In this document: one piece after another, positions 23,951 to 35,529 of the stretch
Layout of the letters: the number at the start of each line of letters is the position of its first letter
Position numbering within the stretch: position 1 is the first letter of the stretch
From: Owenia fusiformis
Lineage: Eukaryota; Annelida; Polychaeta; Sabellida; Oweniidae
Assembly (NCBI GenBank): GCA_903813345.2
Contig: CAIIXF020000006.1
Coordinates: 17,674,348 to 17,738,347, forward strand
Length of the DNA: 64,000 bases
Reading direction: 5' to 3'
Translations under genes and position numbers: made by a program
Notes under the pieces: model-generated
What the model saw: the letters and a program-made list of their open reading frames with translations, nothing else
What the model was told of the DNA's origin: nothing
Databases searched by the model: none

Positions 23951-23953
23951 TAT

Positions 23954-25418
23954 TTTTATCGCACTTTGAAAAAGTGCTATATTGTCGTCGTCTTGTGCTG
24001 TTGGGCGGGCGTGCGGGCGTGCGGATGTGCGGGCGTGCGGGCGTGCGGGCGGCACATAAACCAAATCTTGTCATCAAATTTCCAGTATAACTGCTTACCT
24101 GTTCAACTTGAAATTTTTACAGATGCAAGAACAGACTAGTGCCAAGATCTGATTAGGTTTAGGGCATGCTGGGTAAACTATGTGGCGGCCATTTTGAATT
24201 TTTCAACAAATCTTGTCATCAAAATTCCAGGAAAACCACTTATCCGTTCAACTTGAAATTTTTACAGATGCAAGAGCAGACTATTGCCGAGATCTGATTA
24301 GGTTTTGGGTATGCTGGCTGAATTACATGGTGGCCATTTTGAATTTTTCAATTTGGCGGCCATTTTGAATTTTTCAACTTGCTCTAAATTGACCAAATTT
24401 TTTTTTTAAAAACATCTACAAGTTCTCAGAAGTTCAAATCTGACCTTAGATTTCAGATTTGACCTTTCATTCACCTTCAGTGACCTTGAAAAGGTCAAAA
24501 AAGTTGATTTTCTAAATTGATATTTTGGATTTAAATTTAGGTCAGCTTAATTACTAAACACCTACTGAGGTCTGAAAAAGTGACATTTTCAAGGTCGAAG
24601 GTCAAGGTCATTAAACTAGGTCACAAATGATGTTATCCAAGTTTCTCAAAGTTTGAGACTACAAATCAATTCTTGTCATCAAAATTCCAAGGAAACCGCT
24701 AACCTGTTCAACTTGAAATTTTTACACATGCAATAGCAGACTAGTGCCAAGATCTGATTAGGTTTAGGGCATGCTGGGTAAGCTACTTGGCGGCCATTTT
24801 GAATTTTTCAACAAATCTTGTCATCAAAATTCCAGGAAAACCACTTATCCGTTCAACTTGAAATTTTTACAGATGCAAGAGCAGACTATTGCCGAGATCT
24901 GATTAGGTTTTGGGTATGCTGGCTGAATTACATGGTGGCCATTTTGAATTTTTCAATTTGGCGGCCATTTTGAATTTTTCAACTTGCTCCAAATTGACCA
25001 AATTTTTTTTTTAAAAACATCTACAAGTTCTCAGAAGTTCAAATCTGACCTTAGATTTCAGATTTGACCTTTCGTTGACCTTCAGTGACCTTGAAAGGTC
25101 AAAAATTTGATTTTCTAAATTGATATTTTGGATTTAAATTTAGGTCAGCTTAATTACTAAACACCTACTGAGGTCTGAAAAAGTGAAATTTTCAAGGTCG
25201 AAGGTCATCAAATTAGGTCACAAACAATGTTATCTAAATTTTCCCAAAGTTCAAGACTACAAATAAATTCTTGTCATCAAAATTGCAGGAAAACCGCTAA
25301 TCTTGTCAACTTGAAATGTTTACAGATGCAAGAACAGACTAGTGCCAAGGTCTGATTAGGTTTTGGCCATGCTGGGTAAATTGCATGGTGGCCAGTTTGC
25401 TCTTCAAAGTGCGATATT
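23954..25418 (+). repeat. Complex repeat bounded by inverted cgcactttgaa ends
   Basis: It starts tatcgcactttgaaaaagtgc and ends ttcaaagtgcgatattta, an inverted pair of about 15 bases. Inside is a GTGCGGGC octamer array (24003-24054), then about two full 604-base tandem units. Each contains aatcttgtcatcaaaattcc, cgttcaacttgaaattttta, gatctgattaggtttt, ggcggccattttgaattttt and caaggtcgaaggtcaa. I associate such elements with molluscs and other marine invertebrates, and know no protein product. Confidence 0.8.
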
Positions 25419-25439
25419 TATCACTGTGTGTCTTGTTGT

Positions 25440-26195
25440 TTTTTTGTTCAGCTTTGAGACTCAATCCTCATCAAATATTTTAGGCTCTGATCTAAGGCAC
25501 TAATTTCAGGCTCTGTATTAAGCCTGTGTCATGATTTTGACTTTAATTAAATGCCCGATCCTCAGGCTCTGATTTAATGGCCTAGTCACATAGCCCGGCC
25601 GATGTCCGGCATCGGTAGAGCTCGGTGGATTTTTTTGGTGCCACCGAGCTCTCCTCATCGGAAGCAGAGCTCGGTGACGTGAACGGACGCCGTCCGGACA
25701 TCTTCAGGTACTATACTTTCCAAGGCTCTGTCCCACATCGGCCGGAGCTCGGTCGGAGCTCGGCCGGTGTCTGTTAAAAAAACCTCGTCCTCTGGTTGTC
25801 TCAGATGCACGGGACACCGACCGATACTTGGCCGTGCACCGGCCGACGTGTGTTCAGATGTGGTTACGATGGGGCTGCGATGAGGGAGCTCGGTGAGAGC
25901 CCGGTGAAATTTAACTCCGAAGTTAAAATTTCACCGAGCTGCCACCGATGCGGTTTTAAGCAACAAACGCCACGGATGTCCGGCCGGTGTCCGGCCGGTG
26001 TTCGGCCGAGTTCGGTGAAAATTGCATCGCTGGCTCATCGGAACCTCATCGGCCGGGCTATGTGACTAGGCCATTAGGCTATGGTTTAAGGCTCTCAATT
26101 TAGCTCTGGTTTGAGCTTCTGATCCTTGTTTGAGACTTTAGGCTCATTTTTAGTTTCATGCTTGGAATTTAGGCTCTTGTTTCAGCCTCTGATCT
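25440..26195 (+). repeat. Degenerate aggctctgattta array split by a MITE
   Basis: Variants of aggctctgatttaaggc recur about every 20-35 bases at 25440-25570 and again at 26078-26190. The array was one block before insertion of the GC-rich element at 25577-26074. Confidence 0.65.
25577..26074. mobile_element. GC-rich MITE with TA flanks
   Basis: The perfect inverted ends ATGGCCTAGTCACATAGCCC and complement continue to CGGCCGATG and are flanked by TA (25575-25576 and 26075-26076), consistent with Tc1/mariner-type targeting. The 498-base body is strikingly GC-rich and built from gagctcggtg, ccggccggtgtccggccgg and caccgagct words, many mutually inverted, so it can fold extensively. The 89-codon frame at 25796-26065 is a by-product of GC-rich composition. 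Confidence 0.85.
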
Positions 26196-26479
26196 TTATA
26201 CCTGATCATTGTCTAGCAATGTAAGACAATATCTTAACCTCTCAGATTTATTCTGAGATTAGCTGAGGCAGCTGGCATTGAAATATCTAAATTGATTCAA
26301 TAATATTGAAGTCAAGTTTGGAGTTAAAAAAATCATTAAATGGCTATTTTTAGCTTGATGGATGAGATTTTATTGACATTTTGCTCGTCTTCCCCCGGGG
26401 AGATGTTAATCACCAGTCGCATTTGTCAATGAAGTTTTCAAATAAACCATGTTTTATAACATGTATAATCCTGTTTTGT

Positions 26480-26830
26480 GGGAATGTATCACATCTTGTG
26501 AGAATAAATCACTTTATAGGGAGAAAATATCACTTTATTGAAGAGTTTATCATTGTCTTACTGTCCACGAGAATAAATCATTTGGATCACTTTCTTGGAG
26601 AATGTATCACTGTCCTATGAGAATAAATCACTCTATTGGGAGAAAATATCACTTTTAACTGAGAATATATCACTTTTAAGTGAAAATATATCACTGTCCT
26701 ATGAGAAAATAGCATTTTTTTGGAGAATGTTTCACTGTTCTATGAGAATAAATCACCCTCCTTGAAGAAAATATCACTTTCTTGGAGAATGTATCACTGT
26801 CCATGAGAATAAATCACTCTATTGGTAAAA
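26480..26830 (+). repeat. Degenerate gagaataaatcac tandem array
   Basis: Units of the form tggagaatgtatcactgtcctatgagaataaatcac (written here with its variants) recur about every 25-55 bases, always with a (a/t)atcac core. It is a decayed minisatellite; a 79-codon frame at 26381-26620 overlaps it by chance. Confidence 0.75.
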
Positions 26831-26869
26831 AGTAAGTACAGCCTGTATAGTTTTCAGTCCATAAATATA

Positions 26870-27295
26870 CTGAATTTTTTACTTAAAAAGTCAGTATATT
26901 TTTATGTACTTGAAAAACTCAGTATATTTTTTCAGTACAAAAATATACTGAAACCGCTCCTTTCAGTACAAATGCCCTTCCCTAGTGTATTGTTTATAGA
27001 AAATGTGCAGAACAGGTCTGCGTGACTTTAGTTTTATAAAAATTCAGCATATTTTTCAGTGCAAAAATGTACTGAAAACACTCCTTTCAGTACAAATGCC
27101 CTCCCATAATGTAAGTTTATAGAAAATGTGCAGAACAGGTCTGCGTGACTTTAGTTTTATAAAATTCAGCACATTTTTCAGTGCAAAAATGTACTGAAAA
27201 CGCTCCTTTCAGTACAAATGCCCTCCCTTAATGTAAGTACAGTTTATAGAAAATGCGCAGAACAGGTCTTTGTGACTTTAGTTTTATAAAAATGG
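26870..27295 (+). repeat. ~123-base tandem repeat, about 3.5 copies
   Basis: The marker tttcagtacaaatgccct occurs at 26961, 27084 and 27207, exactly 123 bases apart. Each unit also has cagaacaggtctgcgtgact and a tcagt...actga foldback around aaaaatgtactg. Confidence 0.9.
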
Positions 27296-28089
27296 TTCTA
27301 AGAAAATTGTCCTTAACATCTTATAATAACCAGAGGCTATATCACCATGGAGATGTACTGGTGTTTGTTGTTGTAACACAGGGACATAGAAAGTAAAGCA
27401 TAAAGTACATGTTACATCCTGAGGTAGGGATCATCAGTAATACCCAAGGGCTGTTGCTTTAGCCTCCCTGTTACTCTGTAAAGATTTTCATGTAATATCA
27501 TATTGTTGGTTACCTTTACCAAGGCCATTAAATCTCTTGATTTTGGTCTTTGATAAGAGTGCACTTATTTCTGTTATATGGGGCGTATTGAAAATTGATT
27601 TTATATTATAGGATTAGTAATTAATTATTATGCCACATTTATTTTGCTAAAATCAAAATATTTAATTATATTTAAGACATGCATTTTATTGCAAATCATT
27701 ACCACGGGCAAAATCTGAGCTAGCCTTTATAGATCAGCAAATAATAATTTCATACTATGTTAAGAATATCTTGACAATATCTGGTACCTACATGTACCGG
27801 ACGCTGTTTCAGAAAATGTTTTGCCTGCTAAATATTTTTATACTTTTTATTTATAAATATTGTCATCTGAGAACTGAAGTGTTCAACAGTTAGGGTTTTT
27901 TGGATATGGCAACCAATTATTATCGATTTTCAAAATGGCCGCTCATTTAAAAATGGCGGCCATTTTAGTGACGATTTTACAGTAATTTAGGTGCAATATG
28001 TAAAACTGAAACAGCAATATGTTTTAAATGTAAAAAAATTATAAAGGACATTAATAATGCTACAAATGTAGATATTAAAAAAGCACATG
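27296..28089. other. No gene recognised
   Basis: AT-rich spacer. The start of the next repeat style (tcaaaatggccgctc, aaatggcggccatttta) appears near 27930. Confidence 0.5.
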
Positions 28090-28705
28090 GCAACCATCTT
28101 GAAAAGTGGCGGCCTTTACTCGTCATTTTACGATTTTTGCTGTAACTCAAAAAATAGTGGAGCGATTTTGTTCATATTTGGTGTGTGAATACTATAAGCA
28201 TTGCACACTGTCTAAAGACACTTTTGGTAGAAGGCGGCCATTTTGAAAAATGGCCGCCATTTTAACGTATTTTACATAACTCGAAAAGTAGTGGAGCGAT
28301 TTTTGTTCATATTTGGTATGTGAATACTATAAGCATGGCACACTGTCCTATGACACTTTTGGTAGAAGGCGGCCATTTTGAAAACAATTTTGAAAAATGG
28401 CCGCCAATTTAACATATTTTACTATAACTCGAAAAGTAGTAGAGCGATTTTGTTCATATTTGGTTTGTGAATACTATAAGCATGGCCCACCGTCTATTTC
28501 TAATGACGCTTTTGGTAGAAGGTGGCCATTTTGAAAAATGGCTGCCATTTTAACGTTTTTTACTATAACTCGAAAAGTAGTGGAGCGATTTTGTTCATTA
28601 TTGATATGTGAATACTTTAAGCATGGCACATTGTCTAATAAAACTTTGGGGAGTAGTCGGCCATTTTGAAAAATGGCCGCCATTTTTATATCTGTTATTT
28701 TACAA
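28090..28705 (+). repeat. 130-150-base tandem repeat with AAAATGGCCGCCATTTT palindromes
   Basis: About 4-5 units each hold actcgaaaagtagtggagcg, ttgttcatatttggt, gaatactataagcatggc, cactgtct and a terminal inverted pair gcggccattttgaa / aaaaatggccgccatttt. The minus-strand 83-codon frame 28474-28725 is repeat-derived. Confidence 0.85.
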
Positions 28706-29129
28706 GTATGTGTGCGATTTTTCAAAAATTTTAGAGGTGGCTACTTAAAAGCATATTATTTCTTCTGATGACAACTTGGCTAGTGAGCCACCATTTTGAA
28801 AATGGTGGCCTTTCTGGTATGTTGTTTTATGATATTTGCGCTTCGTTTGTAAAAATGCCAGCCATTTCTGTTCGATGGGATTCGCTACGCTTTGGCGTTG
28901 CCGTTGTTCTGGTTATAATATTTGTCAATCCTATAGTCAATAGTTATGTAGACTGAGGGTCGATCTCACAATTGAATTTTGCATGTTCCATGAGTTGGTA
29001 ATTGAGATAACCTTAGGGTAGATAACCTGTTAATCAAATCTTTCACTCAATTATACCTTAACAGCTATTTATGGCTTCACCAATCCCTGAGCTCAATTAC
29101 AAATTCATTCTATGTTGTATTTTTATTAG

Positions 29130-29192
29130 CTCACATGGTGAGCTTTTGCAATCACTCACTTGTCCGTCTGTCTGTCCGTCCGTCCGTCCGTC

Positions 29193-29226
<34 letters not shown>
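29130..29226 (+). repeat. Tctg/Tccg tetranucleotide array with stem-like leader
   Basis: The leader gctcacatggtgagc is a perfect hairpin, followed after about 18 bases by roughly 17 units of tctg or tccg. This combination is a dispersed repeat type I associate with mollusc genomes. The minus-strand frame reading TDRQTDGR is an artefact. Confidence 0.9.
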
Positions 29227-29227
<1 letters not shown>

Positions 29228-29295
29228 TTAAATAGTTTAAAATACTGAGTAAATGGTATAGATATATGAATAGAAAAATAAAAAATGAAATAAAT

Positions 29296-29385
29296 AAAAA
29301 TGTTAACTATAAAAATGGAAAACAAATGAAAAATGTTAACTATAAAAATGGAAAACAAATTAAAAATGTTAACTATAAAAATACA
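29296..29385 (+). repeat. ~34-base tandem repeat, 3 copies
   Basis: Unit aaaatgttaactataaaaat plus ggaaaacaaat starts near 29301, 29334 and 29368. Confidence 0.85.
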
Positions 29386-29819
29386 CCGTACACTGAAGCG
29401 TTCATGGACTTGTTAATATAGTCCAGGGACCCAGTTATGTCTTATTTATTGAATCCATGCAGGGAAGGGGAGTGTTTCCATGGACTAAAACGTTAAACCC
29501 ACCTATGCCCAGTCACAAGCCTGAGGAACCTGCTTTTATATCTAATGTGGATTTTTATCTTACCAATCATGACTTAAATATTAATATGGGTATTTCCTAT
29601 AATTAATATATACTGGATTTTAACTTACCAAATATGACTTCAATATTAATATGGGTTTAAACCTATAATGTATTAAATACTGGATATGACAAGTAAATAA
29701 AATCAATTATAATCTACCTATATGATGTAGATATCCAAATGTTGGTCTGAATTTATCTTTGTGGAAAGATTGTATGCTTCAGTTGCTCTTTAACAAAACA
29801 TGTGGGACAGTGTATCTAT

Positions 29820-32100
29820 ATATTACAAGATGTCCGTCAACAATAGTGGCACGTTTTAAAACCTCTGTTGATAGGATTCCTGTTTTAAGTTATTTCTGTT
29901 CAACATCAATACAGAAAACCCCCTATGACTCCTGGTTCAAAAGCTCGCCTATTTTCAAAATGGCCGTCACTTTTGTCTCACGAAATTCACTTTTAGCCCA
30001 TTTCCTAGCTTACCTCTGTCGATAGGATTCCTGTTTTAAGTTATTTCTGTTCAACATCAATACAGAAAACCCCCCTATAACTCCTGGTTCAAAAGCTCGC
30101 CTATTTTCAAAATGGCCGCCATTTTTGTCTCGCGAAATTCACTTTTGACCCATTTCCTAGCTTTACATATAATTTCAAGTGTCCTACATTGTAGAAATCC
30201 ATTGCAAAGTAAAGAGTAGATGTATGAAATAATTTTGTAACGAAAAATCAGCGAAAAATTATATCCATTTATTTATTTTCAGCCATTTTAGCTATTAACA
30301 TTGATTTGTCCATCTGTCTCGCAAAATTCACTTTTGGATTCACTTAAAAATCCATGTCAATGTAAAGATTAGATATATAAAATAATTTTGTTACAAAAAA
30401 TCAGCGAAAAATTGTATCCATTTTTTTATTTTCAGCCATTTTAGTTAACATTGATTTGTCTATCTGACTCGTAGAAATCCATTGCAAAGTAAAGAGTAGA
30501 TGTATGAAATAATTTTGTAACGAAAAATCAGCGAAAAATTATATCCATTTATTTATTTTCAGCCATTTTAGCTATTAACATTGATTTGTCCATCTGTCTC
30601 GCAAAATTCACTTTTGGACCATTTACCTTAAACCCTCTGTCGATAGGATTCCCATTTTAAGTTATTTTTGTTCAACATCAATACAAAAAACTCTCCTATG
30701 ACTCTTGGTTCAAAAGCTCGGCTATTATCAAAATGGCCGTCACTTTTGTCTCACGAAATTCACTTTTGACCCATTTCCTAGCTTTACAAATAATTTCAGG
30801 TGTCCTACATTGTAAAAATCCATGTCAATGTAAAGATTAGATATATAAAATAATTTTGTTACAAAAAATCAGCGAAAAATTGTATCCATATTTTTATTTT
30901 CAGCCATTTTAGTTAACATTGATTTGTCTATCTGACTCGCGAAATCCACTTTCTGTCAATAACAGTGGCACGTTTTAAAACCTCTGTCGATAGGATTCCT
31001 GTTTTAAGTTATTTCTGTTCAACATGAATTCAGAAAACTCCCCTTTGACTCCTGGTTCAAAAGCTCGCCTATTTTCAAAATGGCCGCCATTTTTGTCTCG
31101 CGAAATTCACTTTTGACCCATTTCCTAGCTTTACATATAATTTCAAGTGTCCTACATTGTAGAAATCATTGCAAAGTAAAGAGTAGATGTATGAAATAAT
31201 TTTGTTACGAAAAATCAGTGAAAAATTGTATCCATTTATTTATTTTCAGCCATTTTAGTTAACATTGATTTGTCTATCTGTCTCGCAAAATTCACTTTTG
31301 GACCATTTACCTTAAATCCTCTGTCGATAGGATTCCCATTTTAAGTTATTTTTGTTCAACATCAATACAAAAAACTCTCCTATGACTCTTGGTTCAAAAG
31401 CTCGGCTATTTTCAAAATGGCCGTCACTTTTGTCTCGCGAAATTCACTTTTGACCCATTTCCTAGCTTTACAAATAATTTCAGGTGTCCTACATTGTAAA
31501 AATCCATGTCAATGTAAAGATTAGATATATAAAATAATTTTGTTACAAAAAATCAGCGAAAAATTGTATCCATTTTTTTATTTTAAGCCATTTTAGTTAA
31601 CATTGATTTGGCTATCTGACTCGCGAAATCCACTTTCTGTCAATAACAGTGGCACGTTTTAAAACCTCTGTCGATAGGATTCCTGTTTTAAGTTAATTCT
31701 GTTCAACATGAATTCAGAAAACTCCCCTATGACTCCTGGTTCAAAAGCTCGCCTATTTTCAAAATAGCCGCCATTTTTGTCTCGCGAAATTCACTTTTGA
31801 CCCATTTCCTAGCTTTACATATAATTTCAAGTGTCCTACATTGTAGAAATCCATTGCAAAGTAAAGAGTAGATGTATGAAATAATTTTGTAACGAAAAAT
31901 CAGCGAAAAATGATATCCATTTATTTATTTTCAGCCATTTTAGTTAACATTGATTTGTCCATCTGTCTCGCAAATTTCACTTTTGGACCATTTACCTTAA
32001 ACCCTCTGTTGATAGGATTCCCATTTTAAGTTATTTTTGTTCAACATCAATACAAAAAATGATGGTAAACTGGAAAGGTGATAGATGTGATATTGTTTCC
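29820..32100 (+). repeat. Two-monomer higher-order satellite (~685 bases)
   Basis: The marker ctctgtygataggattcc occurs near 29862, 30013, 30633, 30981, 31317, 31665 and 32003. Two monomer types alternate: one after cacgttttaaaac (30981, 31665; 684 apart), the other after accttaaaycc (30633, 31317, 32003; 684-686 apart). Monomers are ~340 bases and include tcaaaatggccgycac or tggccgccatttttg, cgcgaaattcacttttgacc and aaaaatcagcgaaaaattg. The 5' copy at 29862 is a shortened monomer. Confidence 0.9.
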
Positions 32101-32179
32101 AAATATCTCAGAGTATGCTGGTGACACATTTTACAGCCTCTGTCAATAGGATTCCCATTAGTTATTATATCACAATTAA

Positions 32180-32650
32180 AAGTGGTGACATATTATTATA
32201 GTCTCCAACTTTCTTTTTTGTGGACAGTGTGTGCGGTTGGTGTTCCGTAGTTGACATCTGTAACAAATGGCAGGTGGTTATATTTTGCATGTAATGCTTT
32301 GTCTTTATTTACCATCAAAACAGGAGTCTTCATTCAAATGCTTGTCATTTTGCAAAATTGCCACCTTTTTTGTTGTACAAATTTCATTTTTGCCCTACAC
32401 CATGTGAGCCCAGTACCCACGGTACTAATTTGTATTTTTTTATATAGCACTTTATAGCCTTTTTGAATTAGTTCTTGATTTTAAGGGTTGACATTACTCT
32501 AAAGTGTAATATTTGGACACATACAGTATCATGCTCATATTTTTATACAACTGACAACATTATTTTAATGCTGCAATATTAAGTTGACATGGTTATAAAT
32601 TTTTTTTTTTCTGCTTAATATTAAAAAACAACAATTTAGGTTAAAAAATA
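32180..32650. other. Degenerate tail of the satellite and AT-rich spacer
   Basis: A gtgcggttggtgttccg...tctgtaacaaatgg block relates to those near 1920 and 22560. No gene. Confidence 0.5.
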
Positions 32651-32655
32651 AAAGA

Positions 32656-32725
32656 GGTAATGCCGGGATTCAAACCAGGACCTACCGCGTTGGAGGCGAC
32701 AACTCTGACACTAGACCACCAGTGT
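32656..32725 (-). tRNA. tRNA-like sequence, probably SINE or pseudogene
   Basis: On the minus strand, tggtggtctagtgtcagagt is A-box-like, ggtttgaatcc is a good B box, and the T stem cctgg/cccgg is mostly paired. The anticodon arm gtcgc-CTCCAAC-gcggt folds with two wobbles, placing CCA at the anticodon positions. No acceptor stem pairs with cattacc, and T runs follow, so it looks like the head of a tRNA-derived SINE. Confidence 0.5.
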
Positions 32726-32729
32726 AATT

Positions 32730-33358
32730 GATATTCAATGGGAGTAAATTAACACATATGACTTTCTTTGTTCTAATCGATATTCTAAATTTACAAACCG
32801 GCGAACATCTGAGCAATTTTAGGAACAATCATCATAATAACACCTTTATCGTAGCACTCTCTCCGTTTGTTCATTATTGTATATTCTCTCATTACAGCTC
32901 AAAATATCACTAGGGACCCTGGGAACAACCCAAGATTGGATTTTTCAAAAGGGGCACCTTTAACACTCTTAGTTGGTAATAAAGTGGTTGAAACACTTCA
33001 ATCCTCTCTTGATTTTTCATTTTCATGGAAATCTGGCTTTTTCTCTCTCCCCAAGGTCTATCTGAATATATTGCGTATATCTGAGTAAATGTCCTTTGAA
33101 GGGTATTGACAACATAAATGAACTACTTGGGGAAGTACTTTGCATTAAGTAAAACAGATTGGGTGTAAAAGCTATTTCTTGTATACAGGCTCATTCCTGA
33201 ATGAAATTTAAAGGGGCATACTCTCAACATATTGATGGTGAACTTGAGACAGAGGTTCAGGTCAAGGCCTGTATTTTGCCTTAATTATTATTAAATAGTT
33301 TATAAACCTACTACTACCTTCACATTTTGACTGAATTAATATGATTGTTGTTACAATT
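32730..33358. other. No gene recognised
   Basis: The frame at 32867-33088 has an upstream ctcattacag and a downstream tagttggtaataaag that resemble splice signals, but the peptide has no recognisable domain and I do not call it an exon. Confidence 0.45.
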
Positions 33359-33425
33359 AGAGGTGTCACGGTCCAAATGGTCTCGGGACACAGTACTTTC
33401 GGGATGGGACGGGACAGAACATTAA
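33359..33425 (+). mobile_element. Possible hAT-type left end (truncated)
   Basis: TAGAGGTGTCACGGTCCAAA resembles hAT termini of the TAGGGGTGTCACG kind, and is followed by cgggacagtac-type repeated words. No matching right end was found within 1 kb, so it is a relic at best. Confidence 0.35.
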
Positions 33426-34169
33426 AAAATGATGCCATGTCTTTTTGATGACAGTTTCACTTTTCAAAATCATATTCAGAAATAAAAAAGGTCAATTAAA
33501 ATTGAATATAAAGCATCTGCCGTTAATGTGATCACCATTTCAAATAGTCTGCACGTTGTACTATCACCAATTCGTTTACCTTATGATATCGCAGTCCCAA
33601 AATACTTCCAAACTGCCGACTTTTTCAACTTAGATGCCGGCTTGATTTTTTTCAATTTCTTTCCTACATCTGGCATACTGATAATGCACTCGATTTTCGA
33701 ACGACGATGACGAAATTTACGAACAAGCATTACCATCTACCTGAAATCGCGGGTCTGTTAATAACACTTTTCAATGTAAAGAAGTGTAATTTAGGTACGA
33801 GGTAAGTGAAAGTATTTAATTTTTCAGAATGAAACTGGAGGTGTTCCTCGCTATTTATACACGTTTTTATGCATTTTAGGGAAGGAATTTATGTACCAAT
33901 ACCGAACCGATATTAACCCTTTCTGATCTGTGTCCCGGATTTGTCAGCAAAATACATATACATTTTATAGAATTATTGAAATTAGTTCTGATATCCTAGC
34001 AATTATTGCCAGACTGTGATGAATGTATCTGTGATTGGACATCCTCTGTATTGACAGGTTTAAGCCAGTAGAGGAGACTTGGATCAGTATCTCATTTACT
34101 ACAAGGCGTATTATAGTTGAAGAGTCTCTCCTTAAACAAGGTCTTATATGTCTGTACTGGAATCGATGG
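33426..34169. other. No gene recognised
   Basis: AT-rich, without exon or element ends. Near 33912 a ttaaccctttctgatc word looks like a piggyBac end without a partner. Confidence 0.45.
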
Positions 34170-35520
34170 AAGAGATGCTGCAAACAGCATCAATCCAGGG
34201 GTATTTCACTCTTGAATCAAGAAAAGGATGCTGCAAACAGTATCAATCCAGGGGCATTTCACTCTTGAATCAAGAAAAGGATGCTGCAAACAGTATCAAT
34301 CCAGGGGTATTTCACTCTTGAATCAAGAAAAGGATGCTGCAAACAGTATCAATCCAGGGGTATTTCACTCTTGAATCAAGAAAATAATGCTGCAAACAGC
34401 ATCTATCCAGGGTATTTCACTCTTGAATCAAGAAAGGGATGCTGTAAACAGTATTAATCCAGGGGTATTTCACTCTTGAATCAAGAAAAGGATGCTGCAA
34501 ACAGTATCAATCCAGGGGTATTTCACTCTTGAATCAAGAAAAGGATGCTGCAAACAGTTTCAATCCAGGGGTATTTCACTTTTGAATGAAGAAAAGGATG
34601 CTGCAAACAGTATCAATCTAGGGGTGTTTCACTCTTGAATCAAGAAAAGGATGCTGCAAACAGCATCAATCCAGGGGTATTTCACTCTTGAATCAAGAAA
34701 AGGATGCTGCAAACAGTATCAATCCAGGGGTATTTCACTCTTGAATCAAGAAAATAATGCTGCAAACAGCATCTATCCAGGGTATTTCACTCTTGAATCA
34801 AGAAAAGGATGCTGCAAACAGTATCAATCCAGGGGTATTTCACTCTTGAATCAAGAAAAGGATGCTGCAAACAGCATCAATCCAGGGGTATTTCACGCTT
34901 GAATCAAGAAAAGGATGCTGCAAACAGTATCAATCCAGGGGTATTTCACTTTTGAATGAAGAAAAGGATGCTGCAAACAGTATCAATCTAGGGGTGTTTC
35001 ACTCTTGAATCAAGAAAAGGATGCTGCAAACAGTATCAATCCAGGGGTATTTCACTCTTGAATCAAGAAAAGGATGCTGCAAACAGTATCAATCCAGGGA
35101 TATTTCACTCTTGAATCAAGAAAATGATGCTGCAAACAGTATTGATTTAGGATATTTCACTTTTGAATCAAGAAAAGGATGCTGCAAAGAGTATCAATCC
35201 AGGGGCATTTCAGTCTTGAATCAAGAAAAGGATGCTGCAAACAGTATCAATCCAGGGGTATTTCACGCTTGAATCAAGAAAAGGATGCTGCAAAGAGTAT
35301 CAATCCAGGGGCATTTCAGTCTTGAATCAAGAAAAGGATGCTGCAAACAGTATCAATCCAGGAATCAAGAAAGAATGCTGCACACAGTATTGATAAAGGG
35401 TATTTAATTCTAAAATTAAGAAAAGGACGCTGCAAACAGCATCTATCCAGGGGTATTTCACTCTTGAATCAAGAAAAAGATGCTTCAGATAGCATCAATC
35501 CAGTGGTATTTTCTATCAGT
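34170..35520 (+). repeat. 53-base satellite, about 25 copies
   Basis: The 53-base unit (aggatgctgcaaacagtatc, aatccaggggtatttcactc, ttgaatcaagaaa in order) is repeated head to tail with single-base changes, a few 1-base deletions and decayed copies after 35360. Because 53 is not a multiple of three, each strand has an open frame only over about three units. The 72-83-codon frames here (for example 34651-34902, 35021-35272) are such products, cycling CCKQYQSRGISLLNQEK-like residues. Confidence 0.95.
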
Positions 35521-35529
35521 TTATTCTAG

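Noticed and set aside
25796-26065. 89-codon frame with several cysteines
   Set aside because: Lies inside the GC-rich MITE, where stops are rare by composition.
29152-29358. Frame with TDRQTDGR repeats
   Set aside because: Direct translation of the Tctg/Tccg tetranucleotide array.
32867-33088. Possible exon after ctcattacag with donor-like ggtaata
   Set aside because: Peptide (NNPRLDFSKGAPLTLLV) shows no family and the frame continues past the donor; evidence too thin.
34170-35520. CRISPR-like regular repeats
   Set aside because: Units are contiguous with no unique spacers; a eukaryotic tandem satellite.
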